Origin: Arenibacter sp. F26102
GTDB taxonomy: Bacteria; Bacteroidota; Bacteroidia; Flavobacteriales; Flavobacteriaceae
DNA length: 64,000 bases
Direction: 5' to 3'
NCBI RefSeq assembly: GCF_023015865.1
Contig: NZ_JALKBC010000014.1
Span: forward strand, 110,088 to 174,087
The notes beneath the pieces were generated by a model. That model had not been told where the DNA came from. It ran no database searches and saw only the letters and a program-made list of their open reading frames with translations. Shown here piece after piece: positions 1 to 8,455 of the stretch. A program made the position numbers and the translations under genes. Within the stretch, counting starts at the first letter, position 1. The number at the start of each line of letters is the position of its first letter.

Positions 1-1745
1 GAGTAGTAACCTGCATTGGCAAAAATTGCATGTTGATCGGATAGGTTATAGGCCACACCGGCCTTAACGTTAAAGCCTGGGTTGTTGACTTTTTCAGATT
101 CGTCTGCCCGTCCTTCGTTGACTGCATTTAAAAATTCCGTTCTAACATGGCTTTGAGTGGAAGCCGATCCTTGAAAGAAAGCGGAAAAAGCATCTTTGGA
201 ATATTCCAGCTGGCCAAATACACCTGCATAGTTAATTACTTCCTCATAGTCATAACCAAATCTTTGTGAATGATCATCATTTGGATTAAAAGTTATATTC
301 CAAGGATTGATACCCCCATAGGCATTGGTCAGTTCATAGGCACCTCCGTTGTAAACACTGGAAGCAGATACGGAATTTACCCCAATAAACTCCCTTACAT
401 CCCTAAAGTGTATTCCTTTGTATAGACGTACATCGGCACCAACATTAAAATCCAGATTTTCGTTAATTTTTTTGTTGAAGTTAGAAACTAGACCTGACCA
501 GTTATGATTGTTATTTGAACCTCTCGCGTAAAGGGCATCTCCAGAATTTCTATCTGTAATTAATTGTGCAAAACTACCCCTACCGATAGACCCGTACAAA
601 ACGGTAGATAAAGAGGACGTATCATTAAAAGTCAAATCCCAGCTTAAATTGGCCACTGGCTTGTGGTAGATATTTCTACCCCCAGGGTAAGCTCCACCAT
701 TTAAGGTGTTAGGGCTATTTACGTTGTCTGTATTCCAGGAATTATATTTTCTCCCATTATCCAGGAAAGTCCTTAAGTCATCTGAACCGGCAGCAGCATG
801 CCATTGTGGGGCTCCCGTTAAAATAAAGTTGAAAACATTATTCTCGTTGGGTACATATCCAAAGGAAAGGAAGTAGGTTTGCCCTTGACCTCCTGTATTA
901 TCCACATAACCATCACCTTGCCAGTGCCCCAACATTGCAGCAACGGACAAGCCATTTTCCATTAAACCAGTTGAATAATATCCAGTGGTCTTTATATAAT
1001 TATCATTACCGATCATAGTTTGGAAAAAACCGCCTTCACGCTTATCCAATGTTTTTGTAACTATGTTCACCGTACCTCCAACAGAAGAAATGGCCAATTT
1101 GGAAGACCCCAATCCCCTTTGTACCTGAATTGCATTGGCGATATCCAAAACACCCGACCAGTTGGACCAGTACATTTTACCATCTTCCATTCCATTAATG
1201 GGCTGCCCGTTTAACAAGAAAGCCGTATTGGTCTGATCAAATCCTCTTAAGAACATTTGGCCATCTCCAAATCCACCACCTTTTACATTTTGCACTGAGG
1301 GGGTCGACTTTAAAACCTCAGGAAGGTCCCAATTTCCTGTTTTTTCCCTTATTTCATTAGCCTTGATGGTAGATACAGCAATTGGTGTTTGTCTATCCTC
1401 AGCCAAATCTATAATACCTGAACCAACTATTACCACTCCTTCCAATTCCTGAGCGTCAGGATTTAATGATATGGTCCCAATATTGCCTATTGAGGTGAAA
1501 TTTACTTTCTTACTAATAAATCCAATATAGGAAATTACCAAAGTTCCCGAACCTTGGACTACGTCTATTGTAAAGTTACCATCAAAGTCTGCGGCAACCC
1601 CATTTGTGGTCCCTTGAACCAAAATATTAGCTCCAGGCAGGGGATCTCCAAAATCACCATCCACTACCGAACCGGTAATAGTTCCTTGGGCAAACCCAAC
1701 TGCAGTTAATAAAAATGCGGCAATAACAAAGTACTTTTTTTTCAT
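1..1745 (-). CDS. TonB-dependent receptor, N-terminal part (cut by window edge)
   Basis: My translation of the minus strand from the ATG at 1745 stays open to base 1, giving about 581 codons, and the C-terminus lies outside the window. It begins MKKKYFVIAAFLLTAVGFAQ, a signal peptide. A carboxypeptidase-like regulatory domain follows at about 20-95 (ITGSVVDGDFGDPLPGANI, then DFDGNFTIDV). The plug domain comes next, with IQVQRGLGSSKLAISSVGG and NIVTK, and then the start of the barrel. The family sits in the outer membrane and takes up large ligands using TonB energy. The substrate cannot be told. No SusD partner is visible on this side. An 11-bp inverted repeat lies upstream at 1817-1850. Confidence 0.9.
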   Translation of the reverse strand, partial: MKKKYFVIAAFLLTAVGFAQGTITGSVVDGDFGDPLPGANILVQGTTNGVAADFDGNFTIDVVQGSGTLVISYIGFISKKVNFTSIGNIGTISLNPDAQELEGVVIVGSGIIDLAEDRQTPIAVSTIKANEIREKTGNWDLPEVLKSTPSVQNVKGGGFGDGQMFLRGFDQTNTAFLLNGQPINGMEDGKMYWSNWSGVLDIANAIQVQRGLGSSKLAISSVGGTVNIVTKTLDKREGGFFQTMIGNDNYIKTTGYYSTGLMENGLSVAAMLGHWQGDGYVDNTGGQGQTYFLSFGYVPNENNVFNFILTGAPQWHAAAGSDDLRTFLDNGRKYNSWNTDNVNSPNTLNGGAYPGGRNIYHKPVANLSWDLTFNDTSSLSTVLYGSIGRGSFAQLITDRNSGDALYARGSNNNHNWSGLVSNFNKKINENLDFNVGADVRLYKGIHFRDVREFIGVNSVSASSVYNGGAYELTNAYGGINPWNITFNPNDDHSQRFGYDYEEVINYAGVFGQLEYSKDAFSAFFQGSASTQSHVRTEFLNAVNEGRADESEKVNNPGFNVKAGVAYNLSDQHAIFANAGYY

Positions 1746-1816
1746 TTTTCTTAGAGTTAATTAGTTTTAAATAATCGCTGCAAAAGTGTGTTAATTTTTA
1801 CAACAATATATTACCA

Positions 1817-1850
1817 TAATGTTAAATTAGTCGGCGCGAATTTAACATTA
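1817..1850. promoter_or_regulatory. Inverted repeat between pgi and the TonB receptor gene
   Basis: The arms TAATGTTAAAT and ATTTAACATTA are perfect 11-bp complements around a 12-base GC-rich loop. No T-tract follows on either strand, so an operator is more likely than a terminator. It lies 70-105 bases before the TonB receptor ATG. A CACTTTTG sequence that resembles the flavobacterial -7 box lies between them near 1781-1788. The function is inferred only. Confidence 0.35.
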
Positions 1851-1917
1851 AAAACCTAAAAAAACTCTGAAAAACAGGACGTTATTGCCATTTGTCAAGT
1901 ATTGGCAAAATTGTCTT

Positions 1918-3555
1918 TTATTTCTTAAATAAATCTAAAAGATTTAACGTAGAAGCATCATGATTCGCAATTTCCGAACCCTCAATGTCGTTTAAGATAG
2001 CGGTAGCCAATTGTTTGCCCAATTCCACACCCCATTGATCATAACTATAAATATTCCATACAATTCCTTGTACGTAAATTTTATGTTCATACATAGCTAT
2101 AAGCGACCCCAGGCTCTTGGGCGTAAGTTTATCAATAAAAAGGGTATTGGTAGGTTTGTTCCCCTCAAAGACCTTGAAAGGCAATATTTCCGCAATTTCT
2201 TTTTCCGCTACCTTTTTGTCCTCCAACTCCTTCCTGACCTCTTCAGAAGTCTTACCATTCATAAGCGCCTCCGTTTGAGCAAAAAAGTTGGCCATTAATT
2301 TATTGTGGTGGTCTTTATCTCCGTGCAAAGATTCCTTAAAACCAATAAAATCGGTAGGGATCAATTTGGTGCCTTGATGTATCAATTGAAAAAAGGCATG
2401 CTGTGAATTTGTTCCTGGCTCACCCCAGATTATGGTACCTGTTTCATAGGTTACCTTATTTCCGTTCCTATCCACGCTTTTTCCATTGCTTTCCATGATA
2501 CCCTGTTGTAAATAGGCGGAAAACCTACTTAAATACTGGGTATAAGGAATAATAGCCTCGGTCTCTGCACCGTAAAAATTATTGTACCAAACACTAATAA
2601 GTGCTAAAGTTACAGGAATATTTTCCGAAAAATTGGCGGTCTTAAAATGGTCATCCATCTCATTGGCCCCAACCAACATATTATCAAAATTCTTATAACC
2701 TACTGCCAATGCAATAGAAAGTCCAACAGCGCTCCACAATGAAAACCTACCGCCGACCCAGTCCCACATGGGGAACACATTCTCCGGCACTATTCCAAAT
2801 TCCGATATTTTCTCTGTATTGGTAGATACGGCAGCGAAATGCTTGGCCACATCCTTTTGGGTAGCGTGCTTTAAAAACCACTTCTTTATGGTGGTAGCAT
2901 TGCTCAAAGTCTCCTGTGTTGTAAAGGTCTTGGATACTACTACGAACAATGTAGTTTCGGGATCCAACTCTTTAAGGGTTTCGTACACATGATCCCCATC
3001 CACATTGCTGACAAAATGCATTTTTAAATGGTTCCCATAAAATTTCAAGGCTTCGACCACCATGGCAGGTCCAAGATCTGAACCCCCAATACCAATATTC
3101 ACCACATCGGTGAAAGTCTTTCCGGTATACCCCTTTTTTGATCCAGAAATAATTGAATCCGTGAATGACTTTAATTTTTGTTTTACCTCATAAATCTCCG
3201 GAACAATATTAACCCCGTCAACTTTGATTACATCCGATTTCTTTGCTCTTAGGGCCGTGTGAAGAACTTCCCTACCCTCTGTATTATTTATTATTTCTCC
3301 TTGAAATTGCTTTTGAATTGCGTCTTTTAACCCAACCTCATTGGCCAACTGCAAAAGAAGATCTAAAGTTTCTTGGGTAATCCTATTCTTTGAAAAGTCG
3401 ACCAAAAAGTCGTTCCAACGAATACTGTGTTTTTTTGCCCGACCGGAATCTAGGGCAAATAACTCCTTTAAGGTTTTATTTTTATTTTCTTTAAAGTGTT
3501 CTGCAAGTTTTTTCCAGGCTTCTGTTTTGGTCGGGTCGGTGTTCTGTAAGGCCAT
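1918..3555 (-). CDS. pgi: Glucose-6-phosphate isomerase
   Basis: A 545-residue cytoplasmic enzyme that interconverts glucose 6-phosphate and fructose 6-phosphate in glycolysis and gluconeogenesis. The length is normal for the long PGI form. Visible signatures are the sugar-phosphate motif [12 protein letters not shown], the PGI signature region [16 protein letters not shown], and [20 protein letters not shown] with the catalytic histidine region. It is the last gene of a four-gene minus-strand operon and starts 4 bases after the M23 peptidase stop, so it is probably co-transcribed with it. No obvious terminator follows. Confidence 0.97.
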   Translation of the reverse strand: MALQNTDPTKTEAWKKLAEHFKENKNKTLKELFALDSGRAKKHSIRWNDFLVDFSKNRITQETLDLLLQLANEVGLKDAIQKQFQGEIINNTEGREVLHTALRAKKSDVIKVDGVNIVPEIYEVKQKLKSFTDSIISGSKKGYTGKTFTDVVNIGIGGSDLGPAMVVEALKFYGNHLKMHFVSNVDGDHVYETLKELDPETTLFVVVSKTFTTQETLSNATTIKKWFLKHATQKDVAKHFAAVSTNTEKISEFGIVPENVFPMWDWVGGRFSLWSAVGLSIALAVGYKNFDNMLVGANEMDDHFKTANFSENIPVTLALISVWYNNFYGAETEAIIPYTQYLSRFSAYLQQGIMESNGKSVDRNGNKVTYETGTIIWGEPGTNSQHAFFQLIHQGTKLIPTDFIGFKESLHGDKDHHNKLMANFFAQTEALMNGKTSEEVRKELEDKKVAEKEIAEILPFKVFEGNKPTNTLFIDKLTPKSLGSLIAMYEHKIYVQGIVWNIYSYDQWGVELGKQLATAILNDIEGSEIANHDASTLNLLDLFKK

Positions 3556-3559
3556 TTTA

Positions 3560-4825
3560 TTAATTGAGTGTTAGCAAATCTTCTTCAGGTAATTCTATAT
3601 ATTCAATACAATCCAATTGACTTTTCTTAGGCCCTACAAAATCCAAGTAATCTGTTTTTAAGCTATCTGCTATAGGCTCTGCGGCAGGTAATTTTTCCCT
3701 TAATGGATCTACTTGTTGCCCGTTTTTCCAAAATCTATAACATACATGGGGACCCCCTGTATTGCCGGTCATTCCTATCCAACCTATAACATCGCCCTGT
3801 TTCACAAAATCACCTTTCCTAACCTTCTGGTTCTTCATATGAAGATATTGTGTGCTATACGTCCCATTGTGTTGAATCTTGACATATTTACCGTTGCCAC
3901 CTCTTCTAGTAGATTCTGTTACCGTACCGTTGGCGGTAGCCAAGATAGGCGTCCCAATTGGAGCTGCATAATCTGTTCCCTTATGTGGCCTCACCTTGTA
4001 ACCATAATAGGCAATTCTTCTATTCAAATTATACCTAGAGGATATTCTACTGAATTGAACTGGAGACTGTAAAAAAGTACGTCTTAGATTTTTGGCTTGA
4101 TCGTCATAATAATCATTGATGTTTTTGGTAGAATCCGACACAAAGTTGAAGGCGTAAAAAGGTTCCCCATTGTGTTCGAAATAAGCAGCTTCAATTCCCG
4201 TAGCACCAGCATAAATGGTATCATTTATATACTTTTCCTTGTAGATTACCTTGAACCTATCACCCTTCTGAAGTCTGAAGAAATCGATGGTCCATGCGTA
4301 AATTTCAGATAAATTATTGGTAACGTTGTAATCTATGCCCTGTTGCAAAATCGCTTCGGACAAAGACGATTCTATAATTCCGGAAGCTTCGCGCTGCACA
4401 TATTTAACCTTTTGTTTATTCCTATAGGCTGAAACACTGTCTCTAAAATCGACCACAGTATAGTTAATGGGATCGTTCTGATAAATAAAAACCTGGGCAT
4501 TATTAATAGTATCCTTCGATTTTAAAATTAGATAAGGTTTCCCCACAACTATTTTTCGCACATCGAAAGTATCCCTGAAGTGTTCCGAAACTCTAGCAAT
4601 TTTAGGATAATCTACCCTATTCTTTAACATTAACTCCCCAAAGCTATCCCCATTTTTTACGGTATCGCGCAGGACCTCAAAATCGTCCATATTAAACCCA
4701 AACTCCTTAACAACTACAGGTTTCTCTATAGTTACCACCTCTGCTAATTCCTGAGTTGCAGGTTTATCTTCCTTACAGGAAATTATAAAAGCTAAACTTA
4801 AAACTAGGCCCCAATATTTTTGCAT
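3560..4825 (-). CDS. M23-family peptidoglycan metallopeptidase lipoprotein
   Basis: This 421-residue protein has a lipobox ending at Cys17 (AFIISC), so it should be a membrane-anchored lipoprotein facing the periplasm. A long N-terminal part is followed by an M23 (LytM-type) domain at about 275-380. His281 and Asp285 (HKGTD) and His329 (YLHM) match the usual zinc and catalytic positions. The last motif reads HVC at 360-362 instead of HxH, so the final zinc ligand is Cys362. The family cuts peptide cross-links in cell-wall peptidoglycan. It lies between the tryptophan dioxygenase and pgi genes with gaps of 7 and 4 bases. Confidence 0.9.
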   Translation of the reverse strand: MQKYWGLVLSLAFIISCKEDKPATQELAEVVTIEKPVVVKEFGFNMDDFEVLRDTVKNGDSFGELMLKNRVDYPKIARVSEHFRDTFDVRKIVVGKPYLILKSKDTINNAQVFIYQNDPINYTVVDFRDSVSAYRNKQKVKYVQREASGIIESSLSEAILQQGIDYNVTNNLSEIYAWTIDFFRLQKGDRFKVIYKEKYINDTIYAGATGIEAAYFEHNGEPFYAFNFVSDSTKNINDYYDDQAKNLRRTFLQSPVQFSRISSRYNLNRRIAYYGYKVRPHKGTDYAAPIGTPILATANGTVTESTRRGGNGKYVKIQHNGTYSTQYLHMKNQKVRKGDFVKQGDVIGWIGMTGNTGGPHVCYRFWKNGQQVDPLREKLPAAEPIADSLKTDYLDFVGPKKSQLDCIEYIELPEEDLLTLN

Positions 4826-4832
4826 TGTTATC

Positions 4833-5792
4833 TTATACTTTTTCTGGGTTAAAGATATGGTCTACCCACTGTTTTCCCCAATTATTTAACTCTTGTTTTG
4901 TATACAGTTCCGGAAAAAATACAACTTTCTGGAAATTTGGAGGCAAATATTCCTTCCAATTTGTTCCCCCAGTGGCATCGATCTGTGCATTGTCCTTGGT
5001 CAGGTAACGGTATGCAGATCCCATGTGCATCAAGGGCCAATTTACGTTGGCATTGATATCCAAAGCTTTTAACGCTTCAACCAAGGTTTTATTATCCTTG
5101 CTGTTCTGTGGTAATTGTTGGTATTTGTGATATATAGTACTGTTCTTCACCTGGTTGGCTATTCGTATCAATCTTGGCGTATAACGGTATTCGAATTGCT
5201 TAAGCGTAAGGGTTTTCTCTCCGGTGACAACATCGGTAGCTCCTTTTTTCCAATATATGTGCTCATATAAATCCTCAATGCTATTTGCTGAAGAGAAATT
5301 ATGCCTTTCGGAGAAATGCACCAAGTTCTCCAATGGTGTCGCATAAAGCTCTATCATCCTATATTGGGCGGACTGAAAGCCACTTGCAGGGAGCAATGCC
5401 ATCCTGTACTGCATAAACTGCTCGCGCTGCATTCCCTTGATCATAACACTGAAAGAAGAGATCAAAACTTGGTAGTAACTGTTGATGCGGTTGGCTTTTT
5501 CAATAAAAAAATCCACATCCTGTGTCTTATCATCCACAATTTGCTTTTGTTCGTGGAGGATAAGTTTAAAATATAATTCGGTAATCTGGTGGTACATTAT
5601 AAATATCTCCTCGTCCGGGAAATGTGTCCTGGGCACTTGGATACTTAGTAAGGTATCCAAATGAATGTAATCCCAATAGGTTAGATAGCGCTGATAAAGA
5701 AGACCATCCAAATAAGAGCTTAGGTCTTGCCCAGAATCCTTGTATTTTTCTTCTAGTTTGGAAATCTGGGAATCAATATGCTCTTTATTCAT
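4833..5792 (-). CDS. Tryptophan 2,3-dioxygenase family protein
   Basis: A 319-residue cytoplasmic haem protein that opens the indole ring of tryptophan to N-formylkynurenine, the first step of the kynurenine pathway. Family motifs are the helix with MYHQITELYFKLILHEQ, the substrate region LLPASGFQSAQYRMIE, a histidine in LMHMGSAYRYL that fits the haem-ligand position, and DATGGTNWKEYLPP. The ATGG segment replaces the usual GTGGS loop. It lies 1 base after the DUF3108 gene and 7 bases before the M23 gene. A later pathway enzyme, 3-hydroxyanthranilate dioxygenase, is at 60130 in the same window. Confidence 0.92.
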   Translation of the reverse strand: MNKEHIDSQISKLEEKYKDSGQDLSSYLDGLLYQRYLTYWDYIHLDTLLSIQVPRTHFPDEEIFIMYHQITELYFKLILHEQKQIVDDKTQDVDFFIEKANRINSYYQVLISSFSVMIKGMQREQFMQYRMALLPASGFQSAQYRMIELYATPLENLVHFSERHNFSSANSIEDLYEHIYWKKGATDVVTGEKTLTLKQFEYRYTPRLIRIANQVKNSTIYHKYQQLPQNSKDNKTLVEALKALDINANVNWPLMHMGSAYRYLTKDNAQIDATGGTNWKEYLPPNFQKVVFFPELYTKQELNNWGKQWVDHIFNPEKV

Positions 5793-5793
5793 T

Positions 5794-6621
5794 TTAATCC
5801 ATTATTATTTTAAATTGATGCTTCAGTCCGTTGTAGCCATCCAAATCCGCCTTTATAGACCCAACACTCAAATCGGCCTGAATTCTAATGGGTATTCTAT
5901 TGCCGTCATTGGATACCCAAAGTGACAAACTTTCCTGCTCCTTAAATACTCTACCAGATTGCACATAAGGCCTAAACCTTAAACATTCAACCTTACCATA
6001 TTTAGTTCTTAAAACCTCCATCCCCAGGTATTTAAGTTTAAACTTAAATACTCCATCATCGTCATAAAGCAGGTTTAACTCAATAGACTCCCCTTCTACC
6101 AATTCTTCAACTTTATAGTTATTGCGGAGAAAATAAAAAGCCGAAACTAAATCCTGAATACCCTCTTGAATGGTAAAATTAAACTTTTTATCCTTTTTTT
6201 TATCGTTTAGTACCGCAATATCCTTGTTGTGGTCAAAATTCACTTCAATATCCTTCGTATATCCTCCTTCATCAATTTTTCTAATAAACTTATAAGGCCG
6301 TCCATCCTTTTTATCAAAATAACTTTCATAGGTGTCGTCTACCTTAAAAAATATACTGGCAAAACCAGTTGTTTTACCATTCCCTACCACATGATAGACT
6401 GGAACCCCGTCCAAATTATGGGATTTTACCTGCAGTGTAGCGTAACTGGCATTCAGGAATCCATAATGTATTCTGAATTTTAACCATTCCCCTATTTTAA
6501 AAGCTGATGTATTTTCCGAATCTTCAGGCATATGAACTCCCCCATCATTTTCCAAATGCTTAACTTGGGAATTGATAGAAAATCCCAAAATTAAAACCAG
6601 TATAATGCAAATCTTCTTCAT
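5794..6621 (-). CDS. DUF3108 domain-containing secreted protein
   Basis: A 275-residue protein with a clear signal peptide (MKKICIILVLILGFSINSQ). The rest fits the DUF3108 pattern: a beta-rich domain with GEWLKFRIHYGFLNASYATL near the start, a central YFDKKDGRPYKFIRKIDEGG, and LSLWVSNDGNRIPIRIQADL near the end. It is probably periplasmic. Its biochemical role is not known. It is the first gene of the operon that continues through tryptophan dioxygenase, the M23 peptidase and pgi, so the operon promoter should lie just upstream of 6621. Confidence 0.85.
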   Translation of the reverse strand: MKKICIILVLILGFSINSQVKHLENDGGVHMPEDSENTSAFKIGEWLKFRIHYGFLNASYATLQVKSHNLDGVPVYHVVGNGKTTGFASIFFKVDDTYESYFDKKDGRPYKFIRKIDEGGYTKDIEVNFDHNKDIAVLNDKKKDKKFNFTIQEGIQDLVSAFYFLRNNYKVEELVEGESIELNLLYDDDGVFKFKLKYLGMEVLRTKYGKVECLRFRPYVQSGRVFKEQESLSLWVSNDGNRIPIRIQADLSVGSIKADLDGYNGLKHQFKIIMD

Positions 6622-6830
6622 CTGTTTAAATTTGATCTATTGCTTAAGGCCAGAAATACTTCCCGTCCGTCAACATAAGAGGATATATTAAACGCAATTG
6701 GCTAGGTTGATATTTTGCAAAAGTCTAAATAACACCTCTTTAGTGTTGTAAAATTAATAAAAACGATTTTACTATTCTTTTATTTGATATTACTTAAACA
6801 AAATTTGTTCCAAAAAAAAGCCCACAAAAA

Positions 6831-6856
6831 AAGCCCAGTCGCAAAACTGGGCTTTT
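6831..6856 (-). terminator. Rho-independent terminator after HPPD
   Basis: AAGCCCAGT (6831-6839) pairs perfectly with ACTGGGCTT (6846-6854) around a 6-base loop. On the minus strand it is followed by seven T's, so it should end transcripts coming from the HPPD gene. Confidence 0.8.
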
Positions 6857-6857
6857 C

Positions 6858-6874
6858 CTAAATAACCAACCAAA
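6858..6874. repeat. CCAACC box beside a terminator, copy 1
   Basis: The 17-mer CTAAATAACCAACCAAA occurs here and again, identical, at 45017-45033. In both places it lies 3-6 bases from the end of a terminator hairpin. A second hairpin containing GTAAGG lies further out (6907-6926 here). Its function is unknown. It could be part of a conserved 3' UTR or a small RNA read on the minus strand. Confidence 0.5.
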
Positions 6875-7047
6875 CTTTAAATTATGAAAAACCAATACTT
6901 AAAGTTGTAAGGGAACCACCCCTTACGAGTACAAATTTAATACAAGATTTCATTTAAAAATAAGATTTAACTTACTTTAACGATTCTATTAACACTATTT
7001 AATAAATAGATGCTCAAAATTGGCAAAAAGTTAAGAAAAAGCCCTTT

Positions 7048-8190
7048 CTATAACGTTCCTCGCGACTCTTGTTCGCGCTCTATTGCTTCAAACAATGCCT
7101 TAAAATTTCCCTTTCCAAAAGATTTTGCACCCTTCCTCTGAATAACTTCAATAAACATGGTAGGCCGATCCAAAATAGGCTTGGTAAAGATCTGCAGCAA
7201 ATATCCCTCATCATCCCTATCTATAAGTATCCCAAGCTCACTCAAGGGTGCCAAATCCTCATCTATTTTACCCACTCTATCCAGCACATCTTCATAATAA
7301 CTGGAAGGTATGGTAAGGAACTCGACCCCTCTATTCTTTAGCGAGGTCACCGTTTCAATAATATTGTCGGTGGCCAATGCCATATGCTGTACCCCTGCAC
7401 CATTATAAAATTCTATATACTCTTCTATTTGTGATTTTTTTCTTCCGTCTGCGGGTTCATTTATTGGAAATTTGATTCTGCCGTTCCCATTACTCATTAC
7501 CTTGCTCATTAAAGCAGTATACTCTGTTGATATATCCTTGTCGTCAAAAGAGACCAACTGGGCAAACCCCATTACCTTTGCATAGAACTGGCACCATTTG
7601 TTCATTTCGTTCCAGCCCACATTGCCCACAATATGGTCTATATACTTTAGCCCCACATCCGCAGGTTTATAAAAAGGTTTCCAAGGCCGATATCCGGGCA
7701 TGAAAGCCCCCTTATAGTTCTTGCGTTCCACAAAGACATGTACCGTTTCCCCATAGGTATGGATACCGGATAGAACCACCTCTCCATCAGCATCTCTTTT
7801 CGCTCTAGGCTCAAAATAACTTTCCGCCCCACGTTTCATCGTTTCCACATAACTCTCCCTAGCATCATCTACCCATAATGCTATTACCTTTACCCCATCG
7901 CCATGCGCGTCAATATGTCTATTGATATCCCCTCCGGATTTTAGGGGAGAAGTTAATACCAATCTAATTTTATCCTGTTGTAATACATAGGAGACCCGAT
8001 CTTTAATCCCTGTTTCCAATCCGGCATAAGCCAAGGGCTGAAAACCCCATGCCGCCATATAATAGTAAGCTGCCTGCTTGGCATTTCCCACATATAGTTC
8101 TACAAAATCGGTACCCAAAAGCGGAAGAAAATCCTCAGCTTCCAAATTCTCTTTAGTTAATTTTAAAGATGATTTATCTGTTGTTGCCAT
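7048..8190 (-). CDS. hppD: 4-hydroxyphenylpyruvate dioxygenase
   Basis: A 380-residue non-haem iron enzyme that converts 4-hydroxyphenylpyruvate to homogentisate in tyrosine breakdown. It has two vicinal-oxygen-chelate domains. The iron ligands are visible as the histidines in YIDHIVGNVGW and GVQHMALATD and the glutamate in TMFIEVIQRKG near the C-terminus. The reading frame is open to 8232, but the ATG at 8190 (MATTDKSSLK) gives the usual length, and the extra 14 residues do not look like a family N-terminus. Homogentisate dioxygenase is not next to it in this window. Confidence 0.95.
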   Translation of the reverse strand: MATTDKSSLKLTKENLEAEDFLPLLGTDFVELYVGNAKQAAYYYMAAWGFQPLAYAGLETGIKDRVSYVLQQDKIRLVLTSPLKSGGDINRHIDAHGDGVKVIALWVDDARESYVETMKRGAESYFEPRAKRDADGEVVLSGIHTYGETVHVFVERKNYKGAFMPGYRPWKPFYKPADVGLKYIDHIVGNVGWNEMNKWCQFYAKVMGFAQLVSFDDKDISTEYTALMSKVMSNGNGRIKFPINEPADGRKKSQIEEYIEFYNGAGVQHMALATDNIIETVTSLKNRGVEFLTIPSSYYEDVLDRVGKIDEDLAPLSELGILIDRDDEGYLLQIFTKPILDRPTMFIEVIQRKGAKSFGKGNFKALFEAIEREQESRGTL

Positions 8191-8455
8191 AGTTAAAAGA
8201 CTTTTGAATTGAATTGTAACATTAATAGCCAAATCCTTAGCTAAAAAAAATGAAAATTGCTGTTATCGAATAAGCCAGAGCTCAGATAACCAATATGTTG
8301 CGGTAAATTACCACATTGCCCTAAGATGGGCAGTAATATCAATTCTAAATTGTAGCATGACCAAAAACCTATTTAACAAATATCGTAATAAATCTTGGTA
8401 ATAACTGTTAAGGCCAGTCCTTTTTAATATGTCAGAACCCCTGCCTAAGCCACGC

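Larger units (their letters stand above)
6622..7047. other. Spacer with terminator and structured 3' region of HPPD
   Basis: This 426-base AT-rich stretch has no supported gene. It holds a strong terminator-like hairpin at 6831-6854, an adjoining CCAACC-rich box at 6858-6874, and a second hairpin at 6907-6926 (GTAAGGG / CCCTTAC). Read on the minus strand this could be the 3' untranslated region of the HPPD gene or a separate small RNA. The part from 6622 to 6825 should carry the promoter of the DUF3108 operon. I could not pick a convincing -33/-7 pair there. Confidence 0.6.

Noticed and set aside
6884..6910. Eight-codon ORF (MKNQYLKL) next to the CCAACC box, like a leader peptide
   Set aside because: No gene follows on the plus strand that it could regulate, and the second copy of the box has no such ORF.
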